A DNA stretch of 64,000 nt from Arthrobacter hankyongi (GCF_022012395.1 NZ_JAKLTQ010000010.1:62001-126000); one strand, 5' to 3'; shown: positions 1 to 8,613, numbered from the stretch's first letter. Translations and numbers: made by a program. Notes: a model not told the origin generated them from the sequence alone.

Positions 1-1
1 T

Positions 2-241
2 GAAGCCACCACGCTCATCGCCCAATGGATCCGCGAACAGGTCCTGGACGACGGCAGCTATGCCGCCGGCGTCCGGTTCCACTCCAAATTCGGCGGCGGC
101 ACCTGCTGGGCCTGGTGGATGCGCCGCACCGACGACGGCCTCGGCCCCGAACTCGTGGAGATCATCGCCGAGGACGAAATCCACCCCCGCGACCCGGATC
201 TGGACTACGTCCTCAAGCTCTACGGCGCCTCCTGCCGCTGA
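2..241 (+). CDS. C-terminal fragment, RES-like domain protein (partial)
   Basis: An open frame enters from the left edge and ends at TGA 239-241, giving 79 residues without the N-terminus. The segment AAGVRFHSKFGGG followed by CWAWWMRR resembles the strand of RES-domain proteins that reads G-I-R-Y-x-S-R-x-G. RES proteins are NAD-degrading or ADP-ribosylating toxins, or their relatives. The C-terminal YVLKLYGASCR gives no further help. Codon use has the high third-position GC of the surrounding genes, so it is very likely coding. The RES assignment is tentative because the catalytic N-terminal part lies outside the window, and no antitoxin partner can be judged. Confidence 0.55.
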   Translation, partial: EATTLIAQWIREQVLDDGSYAAGVRFHSKFGGGTCWAWWMRRTDDGLGPELVEIIAEDEIHPRDPDLDYVLKLYGASCR

Positions 242-323
242 CCGCGCATTGTCGAGGGCCAAGGCGTCCGGTCCCGACGCAGACGGTCTTTCTGTGCCCG
301 TCCGGGGCTGAGGACCGTAGGGT

Positions 324-1121
324 CTACCGGGCTGTGGTCGAGACCGGGGTGAGGGAGAACCAGCACTGGCCGGGGCTATACTCGCCGACTTCAGCGGTCA
401 CCCGGAATTTGTCGCCTGCGCCCACGTAGGACGGGATGTTCTTGCCGGTGAAGTTGAGGTCGAACATGCTCACGTCCTCGTACCTGAACGCTGGGCCCAC
501 GGCGGTTTCCGGCCCCGCGTTGCCCGGGCCGAGAAGGATGTCATACCGGGTCTTGTATTCCGCGTGATTTTGCATGTTCACGATGGAACCGTCGAACTTG
601 ATTTCCCGGCCCTCGTACTTAGCCGCGAAATCCGCCATCGAGGGATCGCAGGAGTCGGCCTTCAAGAGCGCCGCGAACTCCTTGCTGTTCTTGGCGGTGA
701 TGACCTGGTCGGTTCCTTCAGACGGGGTCGGAGTAGGCGACGGGGCGGGTGCCTCGTCCACGGTCACCGCCTCGGTCGACTTAGCCTCGGCCGACTCAGT
801 AGCGGTGCTCTCGGCACTGGTCTCGCCCCTGTTCTGGGCGGCGGCGATTCCGATGCCGCCGGCAGCCAAGAGCAAGAGAACGGCCGCCGCTCCCGCGAGG
901 GTCCGTTGCTTCGCGGGGGCGAGACCCCGGAACACGTACCATGCCTTCGACAGGAACGTCTCGGGCTTTACGCGCCGGAAGTTCAGCGTGGTCTGCAGAG
1001 TGCCCTGGGCCTGGTCTACGAGTTCCCAGCCGCTCTCTTTCTGCGCCTTGGCAATCGCGCGGTTCTCCATGCCGCGCACTGCCCGGACGGACATGTACTC
1101 GTATTTAATGTCGCCCGACAT
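324..1121 (-). CDS. DUF4839-type membrane-anchored protein
   Basis: Encodes 265 residues from ATG 1121, which is preceded by GGGGAG four bases upstream; an ATG ten codons earlier lacks such a site. The N-terminal ~70 residues (GDIKYEYMSVRAV..) look like the short DUF4177-like module found in small actinobacterial proteins. A single hydrophobic segment (LAGAAAVLLLLAAGGIGIAAA) follows, then a Ser/Thr/Glu/Pro-rich linker, then an exported-looking C-terminal domain beginning VITAKNSKEFAALL, which matches my memory of DUF4839. The exported domain has two cysteines (SCDP and QCWF) that could pair. Function is unknown. It is transcribed alone. The 330 bp upstream of its start carries a copy of the CATATG/GTTATC repeat. 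Confidence 0.7.
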   Translation of the reverse strand: MSGDIKYEYMSVRAVRGMENRAIAKAQKESGWELVDQAQGTLQTTLNFRRVKPETFLSKAWYVFRGLAPAKQRTLAGAAAVLLLLAAGGIGIAAAQNRGETSAESTATESAEAKSTEAVTVDEAPAPSPTPTPSEGTDQVITAKNSKEFAALLKADSCDPSMADFAAKYEGREIKFDGSIVNMQNHAEYKTRYDILLGPGNAGPETAVGPAFRYEDVSMFDLNFTGKNIPSYVGAGDKFRVTAEVGEYSPGQCWFSLTPVSTTAR

Positions 1122-1480
1122 CCGGCTCCCCGACCCCTTAACTGAATTCACTGAAGCGCCCTGGGCCTGATGGAGACTCTCGCTATGTGGTTCCTACCTC
1201 CAGGTCGCAGTTGGCTTGATCAGCATAGAACGTGTTCCCGACCTCTCCAGGCAAGACCCGTCGAGGTAGCCGAAGAGCCGCAAACGGCAAAAGCCGGCAG
1301 GAAACCTCGGGAATACTTGTCATATGCGCTGTTATCGGCGTTCCAGGTCTGATCGCATGTCCGGGCGGTGTTCAGATGGGATAGTCGTGGGCGGGCGCGG
1401 TGACAACAGGGCTCAGGCAGAGGGCTTCGCTGCTCCGGACTGGCTTCGGAAGCAGGGCGGCTGCATGTGGCAAAGCCCGG
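1122..1480. other. Intergenic region with repeat copy A
   Basis: About 360 bp with no convincing gene lie between the start of the DUF4839-type gene and the end of the ribokinase gene. Short frames here lack ribosome-binding sites and coding bias. The only structure seen is copy A of the recurrent motif at 1321-1344. Confidence 0.6.
1320..1344 (+). repeat. Recurrent intergenic motif, copy A
   Basis: Reads TCATATGCGCTGTTATCGGC followed by GTTCC. The preceding CGGGAATAC is shared with copy B. Four related copies occur at 10664, 12878, 14809 and, inverted, at 53301. Confidence 0.6.
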
Positions 1481-2446
1481 TCAGGAGGTTGGTGAGCCGG
1501 GAGCGGAGGGGATGTCTTGTGACAGGACCTGGACCAGGGTCGGATAGGAGGTCTGGGTGCCTTCACGGGTTGCGGCGAGGGCGGCGGCCCTGACGGCGAA
1601 GACGGCGGCCTCCTGCAGTGTCGTGCCGGCGGCGAGCCGGCTGGCGATTGCTCCGAAAAATGCGTCTCCGCAGCCTGTGGTATCGATGGCTTCGACGGGT
1701 ACCGGTTCGACGATGACCGGTCGGCCTTCTCCGGTGGAATCAAGCACGGCGGCACCTTGGGGGCCGAGGGTGACGATGGCCCGGGGCAGGCCCAGCCGGC
1801 GGAATTCCTGCTGCACGGTGTTCCAGTCGGGGTGTTCGGGGAGCGGATGTTTGAGCAGGTTGGATGCCTCGTGGCGGTTCACGAGCAGGATGTCGGTGTC
1901 CCGGAGCAGATCCTGCGGGACTTCGGTGTAGGGCGAGAGGTTCAGGATGACCGTTGTGCCCTGGGTTTTGCCCGTCCGGGCCGCTGCCTGGACGGTGGGC
2001 ATGGGAATCTCCAGGGACAGGCACAGCACTGCCGCATCCGCGAAGAGGTCTTCGGCCTTGAGGACATGGGAGGGGAGCAGCCGGGCGTTGGCGCCCGGGG
2101 AGACAATGATGGTGTTTTCGCCGCGGTCATCGATGGCGATCAGCGCGGATCCGGTGGCGGTTTCCGGCATGATGCTCACATGGGAGGTATCGATACCGTG
2201 CCTTTGGGCTGCGGCGGTCAGGGATGCCCCGTGGTCGTCGTCCCCGACTGCTCCGACAATTGAGACCGGGCAGCCCAGGAGCCGGGCGGCGGTTGCCTGG
2301 TTTGCGCCCTTTCCGCCCGGGGCCATCCTCAGCTGCCCGCCCTGCACTGTCTCACCCGGGCTGGGGAGCCTGGACGTACGGACCGACAGGTCCATGTTGA
2401 GGGATCCGATGACCAGCACGGCTGGCGGGATGGCTGCCTCGTGCAT
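1481..2446 (-). CDS. rbsK: Ribokinase-like PfkB-family sugar kinase
   Basis: 321 residues, the usual ribokinase length. The substrate-binding signature GGKGANQA lies near residue 45 and the catalytic anion-hole motif DTTGCGDAF near residue 260, where the Asp is the general base. The N-terminal VIGSLNMDLSVR is the classical PfkB opening. Ribokinase phosphorylates D-ribose at O5 in the cytosol. GGAG stands five bases before the ATG. It is the last gene of the minus-strand operon that starts at 8493, 37 bp after the fused permease. Its presence suggests the imported compound yields a free sugar or sugar-like alcohol. Substrate specificity cannot be read, and other PfkB activities are possible. 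Confidence 0.85.
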   Translation of the reverse strand: MHEAAIPPAVLVIGSLNMDLSVRTSRLPSPGETVQGGQLRMAPGGKGANQATAARLLGCPVSIVGAVGDDDHGASLTAAAQRHGIDTSHVSIMPETATGSALIAIDDRGENTIIVSPGANARLLPSHVLKAEDLFADAAVLCLSLEIPMPTVQAAARTGKTQGTTVILNLSPYTEVPQDLLRDTDILLVNRHEASNLLKHPLPEHPDWNTVQQEFRRLGLPRAIVTLGPQGAAVLDSTGEGRPVIVEPVPVEAIDTTGCGDAFFGAIASRLAAGTTLQEAAVFAVRAAALAATREGTQTSYPTLVQVLSQDIPSAPGSPTS

Positions 2447-2483
2447 TTGTACTCCGTATTCGTCGTGGGGCGGTGGTTTCCGG

Positions 2484-4328
2484 TCAGGAGGAGCGGAGCG
2501 CGGGCTGTTCCGGGGCGTGTTCTTGCATTCCGCCGTCCCGGGGCCTGTCGGGGAAAGGTACTGTTTTTGTATTTCCGATGGTTTGGGCGGTGAGCCGCCG
2601 GGCGGACAGGAACTGCCAGATGCCCGCGGCCATCATGGCGGCCAGCGCCAGGGCCGTGAAGATGCCTCCGGCGGCTGCCACGGTCGGCGTTACGTTGAAC
2701 GTGAGGCCTTCCCACATCTGCACCGGAAGGGTCTTGAGCCGGACGTCGCTCATGAAGAAGGCGAAGACGAATTCGGTGAACGAGGTCAGGAACGAGAACA
2801 GGAAGGCCGAAAACATGGCGGGCCTGAGCAGCGGGATGTAGATGTCGATGATCCGCCGGCCCAGGGACGCCCCACTCATCCGTGCCGCAAGGTCAAGGCG
2901 CCAGTCGAATCCCCGCAGTGCGGTGCTGATGACCAGGGTGCTGTAGGGCAGGGCGAGCACGACGTGGCCGATGGAGATTCCCGCGTAGGTAAAGGCCACG
3001 CCCAGCGACACGCTTTCGAAGTACAGGCCCAGGGCCGGGACGATCCAGGGAATGACCAGCGGCGCGATGAGCAGCGCGAACAGTGCGCCCTTGCCTTTGA
3101 ACTTTCCGCGGGTGAGGGCCGCCGCGGCGAGGGCGCCGAACACTACCGACACGACTGCGCTGATGAGCGCGATGAGCAGGCTGTTCAGGGCGCTGGTGGT
3201 CCACACCTGGTCGGAGAGGAAGGTCTTGTACCAGCGCAGGGAGAAGCCCTGCGGCGGGAACGTCAGCAGTTCGGTGGTGGTGAAGCTGGCCCCCAGGGAG
3301 ATCACGAGCGGGATGGTGAGGAACACCAGCAGCAGCACGACGGTGGTGCGGGAGAGCACGTAGCCGGCCCAGGTGAAGGCCCTGGTGCCGCTGATGAACG
3401 AGGTTACCCGCTGAACGGGGGAGGAACAGACCAGCGTGCACCAGTACAGGCTCAGGCGGGACTGGCCGGTCCTGGCGGCATCCCGGTGGGCGGGAGCGCC
3501 GTAGAGGCTTTGCATGACGCCGAGTCTGTTCAGGGCGAAGAGGAACAGCAGGATCACTCCCAGCAGCAGCATGCCCAGCGCGGCGGCCTGGCCGTAATCT
3601 CCCAGCAGCTTGATCTGGTTGGCAATCAGCACCGGCAGCACCGTGTCCTGGGGGTTTCCCAGCAGGGCGGGCGTGGCGTAGTAGCCCAGTGTCATCATGA
3701 ACGCGAGCAGCATGCCCGCCAGAATCCCCGGCACCGCGGCCGGCAGAACGGCGTAGAGGAATGCCTGGAACCGGTTGGCGCCCATGAGCACGGCGGCCTG
3801 TTCGATCCTGGCATCGGAGCCCCGGGTGGTCGAATACACGACGAACACGAAGAATGGCAGGAGTATGTGGACCAGGCCGAGCACCACGGCCCCCAGACCG
3901 GGGGCCAGTCCCTGGCCCGGGTCAAGGAAGCCGAGGAATCTGGCGCCGGCGGTGATGGGGCCGGTCGGGCTGAGGCCGATCATCCAGGCCAGGACCCTGA
4001 CCAGTTCGCCGTTGGTGACCAGTGGAATGAGCAGGAAGATGCTGATCACGGCCTGCCATTTCTTTCCCCAGCGGTCCATGGCATAGACCAGGAACAGGCC
4101 CAGCACGGTCGTGTAGAGCGTGGCGTACAGGGCGAGCACGAGGGAGTTCTTCAACCCGCCGGTGTAGGCGGGGTTGGTGACGGACTCGGCGTATTTTTCG
4201 GCGGTGAGCTCCGGCAGCCACAGGCTCTGCCGGACCATGTAGAACAGCGGCAGGATGAAGAACAGGAGCAGGAAGAGCGTCGGTGGGATGGCCGCCCATC
4301 CCACCGACGGCTTTTTGGGTGTGCGCAT
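2484..4328 (-). CDS. Fused ABC importer permease (PotB-PotC-like, two domains in one chain)
   Basis: 614 residues, about twice a normal permease. Two complete permease modules follow each other: the first has an EAA-type loop around EQAAVLMGANRFQAF..VLPAAVPG, the second around LDLAARMSGASLGRRI..IPLLRP. Each module has about six hydrophobic helices, and a linker of roughly 60 polar residues joins them. In the spermidine/putrescine, iron and thiamine importer classes these are usually two proteins or one fused protein. The start ATG at 4328 overlaps the stop of the binding-protein gene as TGATG, so translation is coupled. A perfect 14-bp inverted repeat lies within the first 17 codons. An upstream in-frame start seven codons earlier is less likely. 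Confidence 0.88.
   Translation of the reverse strand: MRTPKKPSVGWAAIPPTLFLLLFFILPLFYMVRQSLWLPELTAEKYAESVTNPAYTGGLKNSLVLALYATLYTTVLGLFLVYAMDRWGKKWQAVISIFLLIPLVTNGELVRVLAWMIGLSPTGPITAGARFLGFLDPGQGLAPGLGAVVLGLVHILLPFFVFVVYSTTRGSDARIEQAAVLMGANRFQAFLYAVLPAAVPGILAGMLLAFMMTLGYYATPALLGNPQDTVLPVLIANQIKLLGDYGQAAALGMLLLGVILLFLFALNRLGVMQSLYGAPAHRDAARTGQSRLSLYWCTLVCSSPVQRVTSFISGTRAFTWAGYVLSRTTVVLLLVFLTIPLVISLGASFTTTELLTFPPQGFSLRWYKTFLSDQVWTTSALNSLLIALISAVVSVVFGALAAAALTRGKFKGKGALFALLIAPLVIPWIVPALGLYFESVSLGVAFTYAGISIGHVVLALPYSTLVISTALRGFDWRLDLAARMSGASLGRRIIDIYIPLLRPAMFSAFLFSFLTSFTEFVFAFFMSDVRLKTLPVQMWEGLTFNVTPTVAAAGGIFTALALAAMMAAGIWQFLSARRLTAQTIGNTKTVPFPDRPRDGGMQEHAPEQPALRSS
4278..4309. promoter_or_regulatory. 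Hairpin inside the 5' end of the permease gene
   Basis: A perfect 14-bp inverted repeat, CGTCGGTGGGATGG (4278-4291) and its complement (4296-4309), with a 4-nt loop. In the operon transcript it lies about 20 nt after the binding-protein stop, inside codons 7-17 of the permease. A T-run follows only on the plus strand, so on the minus-strand mRNA it looks more like a 3'-end stabiliser or processing hairpin than a terminator. Such hairpins are known to raise binding-protein over permease output. Confidence 0.6.
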
Positions 4329-5389
4329 CACTTGGCCGAGTACCACTTCTGCCAGCGGTCATAGACGGCGTCATAGTTTGCTGCCCACCACTGGGCATCC
4401 ATGTTGCCGGCCACTACGTCTTTATTGGCCGGGTTTGATTCCAGGTTCTTCGCGATGTTTTCCGGGATCATCGGGTAGGCCTTGTCATTGGCCGGCGACA
4501 TGCCGGGGAAGGCCTCGGCCAGGGCGGCCCCGGCCTGGGCGCTGGCGGCGTAGTTCATGAACTTCATGGCATTTTCCTGGTTCGGTGCCGTCTTCAGCAC
4601 CGCCCAGGCCGTTCCGCCCGAGAGGGCTCCCTTGATGGTGTAGTCCACCGGCTGGCCCTGCTTCCGGGAGGAGGCGATGCGTCCGTTCCATCCCTCGCCG
4701 ATGACGGAGGTGCCGCTGGAGAAGTTCTGGGTCTGCTGGGCGCCGGAGTCGTACCAGACGATGTTGGTCTTTGCCTTGAGTTCGTCGAGTTTTTTGAAGG
4801 CACGGTCCACGTCCAGCGGGTACATCTTGTCCCAGCTGACCCCGTCGGCCAGCAGGGCGATCTCCAGCACGGACTGGGGGCTGTTCCACAGGCCGCGGGG
4901 ACCGGGGAACTTCGCGGTGTCCCAGAGATCGGCCCATGAGGTGGGGGCGGTCTTGATCGACTCGGTGTTCCAGGCCAGCACGTTGGCGGAGTACACCGAC
5001 CAGAGGAAGTATTTGGAGGCGTCGGCCTCGGAGAAGCCGTTCTTGTCCACGACGGTGTAGTCGATCGGCTGGTAGAGATCGGCGGCTGCATTATCGGCCA
5101 GTGCGGTGGAGGTCGAGACGACGTCCCACTGCTTGGCTCCCTGGACCTGGGCCTTGATGGCGCCCTGGGAGTAGTCGTAGCTCTGGGAAACGACCTTGAT
5201 GCCGGTTTCCTTCTCAAAGGGTTCGTACACGGCCTTGGCCATGGCGTCGTGGTAGGCGCCGCCGCCGTCGACCACGGTGACCGTCTGGGTCTCGGTGGAG
5301 CCGCTGCCGGAGGCGGGGGCGCCGCATCCGGCCAGGACCAGGCCGGCGGAGGCGGCGATGGCGATGCTCGCCCATGTCATTCGTTTCAT
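4328..5389 (-). CDS. ABC transporter substrate-binding lipoprotein (PotD-like)
   Basis: 353 residues from ATG 5389, seven bases after AGAAGGA; the ATG two codons earlier would sit directly on that site. A lipoprotein signal peptide (MKRMTWASIAIAASAGLVLAG) ends in LAGC, so the mature protein is acylated on Cys and anchored outside the membrane. The rest resembles extracellular solute-binding proteins of the PotD/AfuA group, with VTVVDGGGAYHDAMAKAVYEPFEKETGIKV near the start and an NQENAMKFMNYAAS segment late. It would deliver substrate to the fused permease encoded next. Ligands of this family include polyamines, ferric iron and small organic amines, and the ligand here is not readable. Confidence 0.88.
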   Translation of the reverse strand: MKRMTWASIAIAASAGLVLAGCGAPASGSGSTETQTVTVVDGGGAYHDAMAKAVYEPFEKETGIKVVSQSYDYSQGAIKAQVQGAKQWDVVSTSTALADNAAADLYQPIDYTVVDKNGFSEADASKYFLWSVYSANVLAWNTESIKTAPTSWADLWDTAKFPGPRGLWNSPQSVLEIALLADGVSWDKMYPLDVDRAFKKLDELKAKTNIVWYDSGAQQTQNFSSGTSVIGEGWNGRIASSRKQGQPVDYTIKGALSGGTAWAVLKTAPNQENAMKFMNYAASAQAGAALAEAFPGMSPANDKAYPMIPENIAKNLESNPANKDVVAGNMDAQWWAANYDAVYDRWQKWYSAK

Positions 5390-5418
5390 AACCATTCCTT
5401 CTGTGAGGGAACCGGAGC

Positions 5419-6534
5419 CTAGGCGGCTACGAGTCGCAGTGAATCAAGGTCAAGGGTCAGTCCGATCTCCTGCCCGGGCCGGTAGCCCAGGGCCCTTCCG
5501 GAGGGGGCCGTGGCGATGAGGGTTTCGTCCCCGATGCGTACCTCGCACCGCCAGATGCCGCCCATGAACGCGACTGCCGTGAGCGAGCCGAGCAGGTGCC
5601 GATGCGGATCGTCCGGGCCGGTGACGGCGGCCATTTCCGGCCGGACGGCCAGGAAACCGTCACCGTCGGTGCAGGTGTGGTCGGGCGTGGCGGGCAGGCG
5701 CAGGGCCTGTCCGCCGTGCGCCAGCTTCGCCTCGAGCCAGCCGGCCCCGGGGAGCACGGTGCATTCGAGCAGGCTGGTTTCACCGAACGCGGCGGCCACG
5801 TAGGCGTTGCGGGGATTGCGGTACAGCTCCGGCGGGGCGGCCACCTGCACGATCCTGCCGCCGTTGAGCAGCGCCACCTTGTCGCTCATGGACAGGGCCT
5901 CGTCATGGTCGTGGGTGACGTAGATGACCGTTGACCCGGCTTCGAGCTGCAGCTTGCGGATTTCGAACTGCAGGGCTTGGCGCAGGTTCCGGTCCAGGGC
6001 GCCGAGGGGTTCGTCCATCAGCAGGACACGGGGTTCGAAGACCATGGCCCGGGCCAGGGAGACCCGCTGCTGCTGTCCGCCGCTGAGCTGGGACGGCAGC
6101 CGGTCGGCCACATGGTCCAGGGCGACCAGCTGCAGGTACTTCTCGACCCGGGCGCGCCGGTTCCGGGTGTTCAGGTGCCGGATCCGCAGCGGATAGCCCA
6201 CGTTTTCGGCCACCGTGAGGTGGGGGAAGAGGGCGTAGGACTGGAAGACCATGCCAAAGCCCCGCCGGTGGGCGGGCACGTGGGTGAGGTCCCGGCCGTC
6301 GACCTCGATGGTGCCGCCGGTGAGGTTCTCCAGCCCGGCGATCGCGTTGAGCAGGGTTGATTTTCCGGATCCGCTGGGACCGAGCAGGGTGACGAACTCG
6401 CCGGCCTCGATGTCCAGATCCAGGTGCTCCAGCACGGTTGTCGTGCCGTAGCTTTTCCGGGCATTCCGGATCCGGATGGAGGCACCGGCGGGTCGCCGGG
6501 AGGTGGCTGCCCGTTCGGCCATGACCTGGGCCAT
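5419..6534 (-). CDS. ABC importer ATPase (PotA-like)
   Basis: 371 residues. Walker A GPSGSGKST near residue 54, Q-loop VFQSYALFPHLTVAENV, signature LSGGQQQRVSLARA, Walker B VLLMDEPLGALD, and the switch His in YVTHDHDEALSMSDKV are all intact. The C-terminal ~120 residues form the TOBE-type regulatory domain of the PotA/MalK class. It energises the adjacent importer on the cytosolic face. The ATG at 6534 overlaps the TGA of the peptidase-like gene (TGATG); a GTG one codon earlier is the alternative start. It is separated from the binding-protein gene by 29 bp, in one operon. Confidence 0.93.
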   Translation of the reverse strand: MAQVMAERAATSRRPAGASIRIRNARKSYGTTTVLEHLDLDIEAGEFVTLLGPSGSGKSTLLNAIAGLENLTGGTIEVDGRDLTHVPAHRRGFGMVFQSYALFPHLTVAENVGYPLRIRHLNTRNRRARVEKYLQLVALDHVADRLPSQLSGGQQQRVSLARAMVFEPRVLLMDEPLGALDRNLRQALQFEIRKLQLEAGSTVIYVTHDHDEALSMSDKVALLNGGRIVQVAAPPELYRNPRNAYVAAAFGETSLLECTVLPGAGWLEAKLAHGGQALRLPATPDHTCTDGDGFLAVRPEMAAVTGPDDPHRHLLGSLTAVAFMGGIWRCEVRIGDETLIATAPSGRALGYRPGQEIGLTLDLDSLRLVAA

Positions 6535-7694
6535 CACAGGACCTGCTTATCGATCGGCAGGTCGATCAGGGGTTCGCACCCGTCCCCGGTGATGGCCACG
6601 GCCATGCTGCGGTTGACGAATCCGACGTCGGGGACGCACAGGCACGGGACGATGTGGAAGGTCATGCCGGGTTCAAGGACCAGGTCGCTGCCCGGGCGTA
6701 TCTGGGCGATCTCGTTCTCCCACCAGCCCGGCGGGTAGGCGATGCCGATGGAATAGCCGAGCCGGCAGACCCGGTACTGTTCCAGGCCCCGGGCCTCGTA
6801 GAGCTTTTTGGCAAAGTGGTCCGCCTCGGAGGAGACGACGCCCGGCTTCAGGAAGCCCAGGATCTCCGACTGGACCTCAACCACGGCATCAATCACGCCC
6901 TGGGACCGGCCGCGGTCCTGCCCGTAGACGAAGGTCCGTTCCACCGGGCACTGGTAGCGCCCGTAGCTGCCGGCCATGAAGAAGGTGACCACGTCGCCGT
7001 CGGCCGGCTGCTTGCCGTCCCAGTGGCTGTGGGCCCGGGCCGACCCGGGTCCCACCGGCAGCGACGGGGGGTCGGCCAGCAGGGACGCGCCGGCCTCGAG
7101 CATGGCCGCAAACGCTGCCGACACCGCCTGGGTGTCCGTGGCCCCGTTCCGGACGGCGTCGGCCTGGGCGTAGACGCCGGACGCGGCGATCTTCCCGGCT
7201 TCCTTCATGAACCCGATCTCGGTGGCGGATTTGATCCGGCGCATGCCCTCGATGGTCTCGGTAATCGAGTCAAAGGCCTCGGGCCTGATGGCCGAGAGCA
7301 GTTTCTGCACGGTGTCATAGCTCATGGTGGGCCGGTTCAGCTCCAGCCCGAGCCGGCGCACCCCGGTTCCGATCAGCCGTTTGGCCGTTTCGCCGATGAT
7401 CAGGTGGGCATCCTGGTCGTCCCGGTAGGAGGACCAGGCCTTGCACCAGGACCGCTGCGCCCAGTGCTCCTGCCAGGTCATTTCGATTTCCCGCACGACC
7501 AGGACCGGTTCCTTTTCGGCACAGAAGATCAGCGCCTGCGGCGAGAGGAAGCCGCCCAGATCCACCCCGGTCAGGTAGTGGATGCTCAGGGGCGAGGAGA
7601 TGATCGCCGCGTCAAAGCCGGCCCGAAGCATGCGCTCCCGGAACCGGTCCCTGCGCCCGGCCAGTTCCGAAACCGCGGTGATGGCCTCATACAT
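6534..7694 (-). CDS. M24-family creatinase/ectoine-hydrolase-like enzyme
   Basis: 386 residues with the two-domain pita-bread layout: a creatinase N-terminal domain (about 1-140) and an M24 catalytic domain (about 150-380). A strong AAGGAG site precedes ATG 7694. Where metal-dependent M24 aminopeptidases carry Asp ligands (D-x-G, then D-x-T-R-T), this protein reads FFMAGSYGRYQCPVERTFVYG, so those Asp residues are missing. That pattern resembles creatinase (..LERTLF..) and related metal-free C-N hydrolases. The stretch GYSIGIAYPPGWWEN is typical of the creatinase/DoeA side of the family. It probably hydrolyses a C-N bond in the imported compound in the cytosol. It overlaps the preceding gene by 8 bp. 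Confidence 0.8.
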   Translation of the reverse strand: MYEAITAVSELAGRRDRFRERMLRAGFDAAIISSPLSIHYLTGVDLGGFLSPQALIFCAEKEPVLVVREIEMTWQEHWAQRSWCKAWSSYRDDQDAHLIIGETAKRLIGTGVRRLGLELNRPTMSYDTVQKLLSAIRPEAFDSITETIEGMRRIKSATEIGFMKEAGKIAASGVYAQADAVRNGATDTQAVSAAFAAMLEAGASLLADPPSLPVGPGSARAHSHWDGKQPADGDVVTFFMAGSYGRYQCPVERTFVYGQDRGRSQGVIDAVVEVQSEILGFLKPGVVSSEADHFAKKLYEARGLEQYRVCRLGYSIGIAYPPGWWENEIAQIRPGSDLVLEPGMTFHIVPCLCVPDVGFVNRSMAVAITGDGCEPLIDLPIDKQVL

Positions 7695-8493
7695 GGGAGG
7701 TCTCCTTCTGTGCCGCAGCCTCCCGGACCGGCGTGCCGTGGCCGCCGGCCAGCCAGGTGATCAGCGAGGTGAAGATCGTGCGGTAACCGTGCCAGTCGGA
7801 AAAGTCCTGAGGACACCAGTGCGGTGAAATATCGCTGGTCCATGCCGCCGAGCGCCCCCGCCCGGCCCCGCCGACGACCAGCAGCGGGTCTCCGTCAATT
7901 TCGGCCAGCACCTCGGTCCCGGCCTTGGCGGCCACCTTGTTGTACCCGAGCAGATGCGGCCACGGGCCTGCGGGCAGCACGGACAGATCCAGGCCCAGCG
8001 CCTGTTCCCGGAGCAGGACCGGACGGACCCCGGCAGGGCGTTCGGCCCGGTCATCGAACCGCGAGATTTCCACTGGAAGGACCCGCTCAACCGCCGATCC
8101 GGCGTAGAAGGCCTTGGCCTCGATGCCCTGAAAGCTGAGGTACCCGCCCATCATGGCCAGCCCGCCGCCGTTGAGGGTCCAGTCCGCCAGCAGCTCCAGC
8201 CGGTCCGGATGCCGCTGCGATGACAGCCAGGTATTCAGGGGAAGGAGCAGGCTGTTGGCGCCGATATCCGAAAGAATCACGACATCGAACCGGTTCAGGG
8301 CGTCCATGTCCCGGGGAAAGCTTTCGGGCACCTCGTGGCCGGGCATGAACGTCAGGTCAATGTCCGATCCTTCCAGGGCCTTCGCCAGCGGCGCATGCCC
8401 GGTGTGATAGGTGACGCTGGTAAACGAATCGAAGCCTTTGTAGTGGGTCGAATTGCTGATCCACGACTCACCGGCCAGCAGAGCTTTAATCAT
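7687..8493 (-). CDS. Glutamine-amidotransferase-like (class I fold) cytosolic protein
   Basis: 268 residues from the third of three consecutive ATGs; AAGGA is six bases ahead of it. The sequence has the flavodoxin-like topology of GATase1/ThuA-like proteins: VVILSDIGANSLLL mid-N, LLADWTLNGGGLAMMGGYLSFQG around residue 105-125, and a WTSDISPHWCP segment near the C-terminus that could carry His and Cys. No standard nucleophile elbow G-x-C-x-G is visible where GGYLS stands, so it may not be a true amidotransferase. It is the first gene of the operon and overlaps the M24 gene. Similar proteins are often annotated as cytoplasmic proteins of unknown role near sugar or amine catabolism genes. Confidence 0.65.
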   Translation of the reverse strand: MIKALLAGESWISNSTHYKGFDSFTSVTYHTGHAPLAKALEGSDIDLTFMPGHEVPESFPRDMDALNRFDVVILSDIGANSLLLPLNTWLSSQRHPDRLELLADWTLNGGGLAMMGGYLSFQGIEAKAFYAGSAVERVLPVEISRFDDRAERPAGVRPVLLREQALGLDLSVLPAGPWPHLLGYNKVAAKAGTEVLAEIDGDPLLVVGGAGRGRSAAWTSDISPHWCPQDFSDWHGYRTIFTSLITWLAGGHGTPVREAAAQKETSHV

Positions 8494-8570
8494 CATCATC
8501 CTTGAATCGTTGCGGTGTTCCGGGGAGAACCCGGAGGTCTTGCAGGTCGTTGGGGGCTACGCTACGTTTA

Positions 8571-8613
8571 TGCAAAGCGCTTTGGCAAGAGGTTTTGCAA
8601 AGCGGTTTGCAAA
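8571..8613. promoter_or_regulatory. Tandem LacI-type operators in the divergent promoter
   Basis: Two palindromes typical of LacI/GalR regulators lie between the divergent starts at 8493 and 8644: one centred on AAAGCGCTTT at 8574-8583, and TTTGCAAAGCGGTTTGCAAA at 8594-8613, with central GCAAAGCG/GTTTGC. Placement suggests that the LacI protein controls both itself and the minus-strand operon. Confidence 0.75.

Noticed and set aside
1947-4364. An 805-codon plus-strand frame
   Set aside because: Antisense to the ribokinase and fused permease genes; Gln/Glu/Gly-rich sequence typical of a GC-rich shadow frame.
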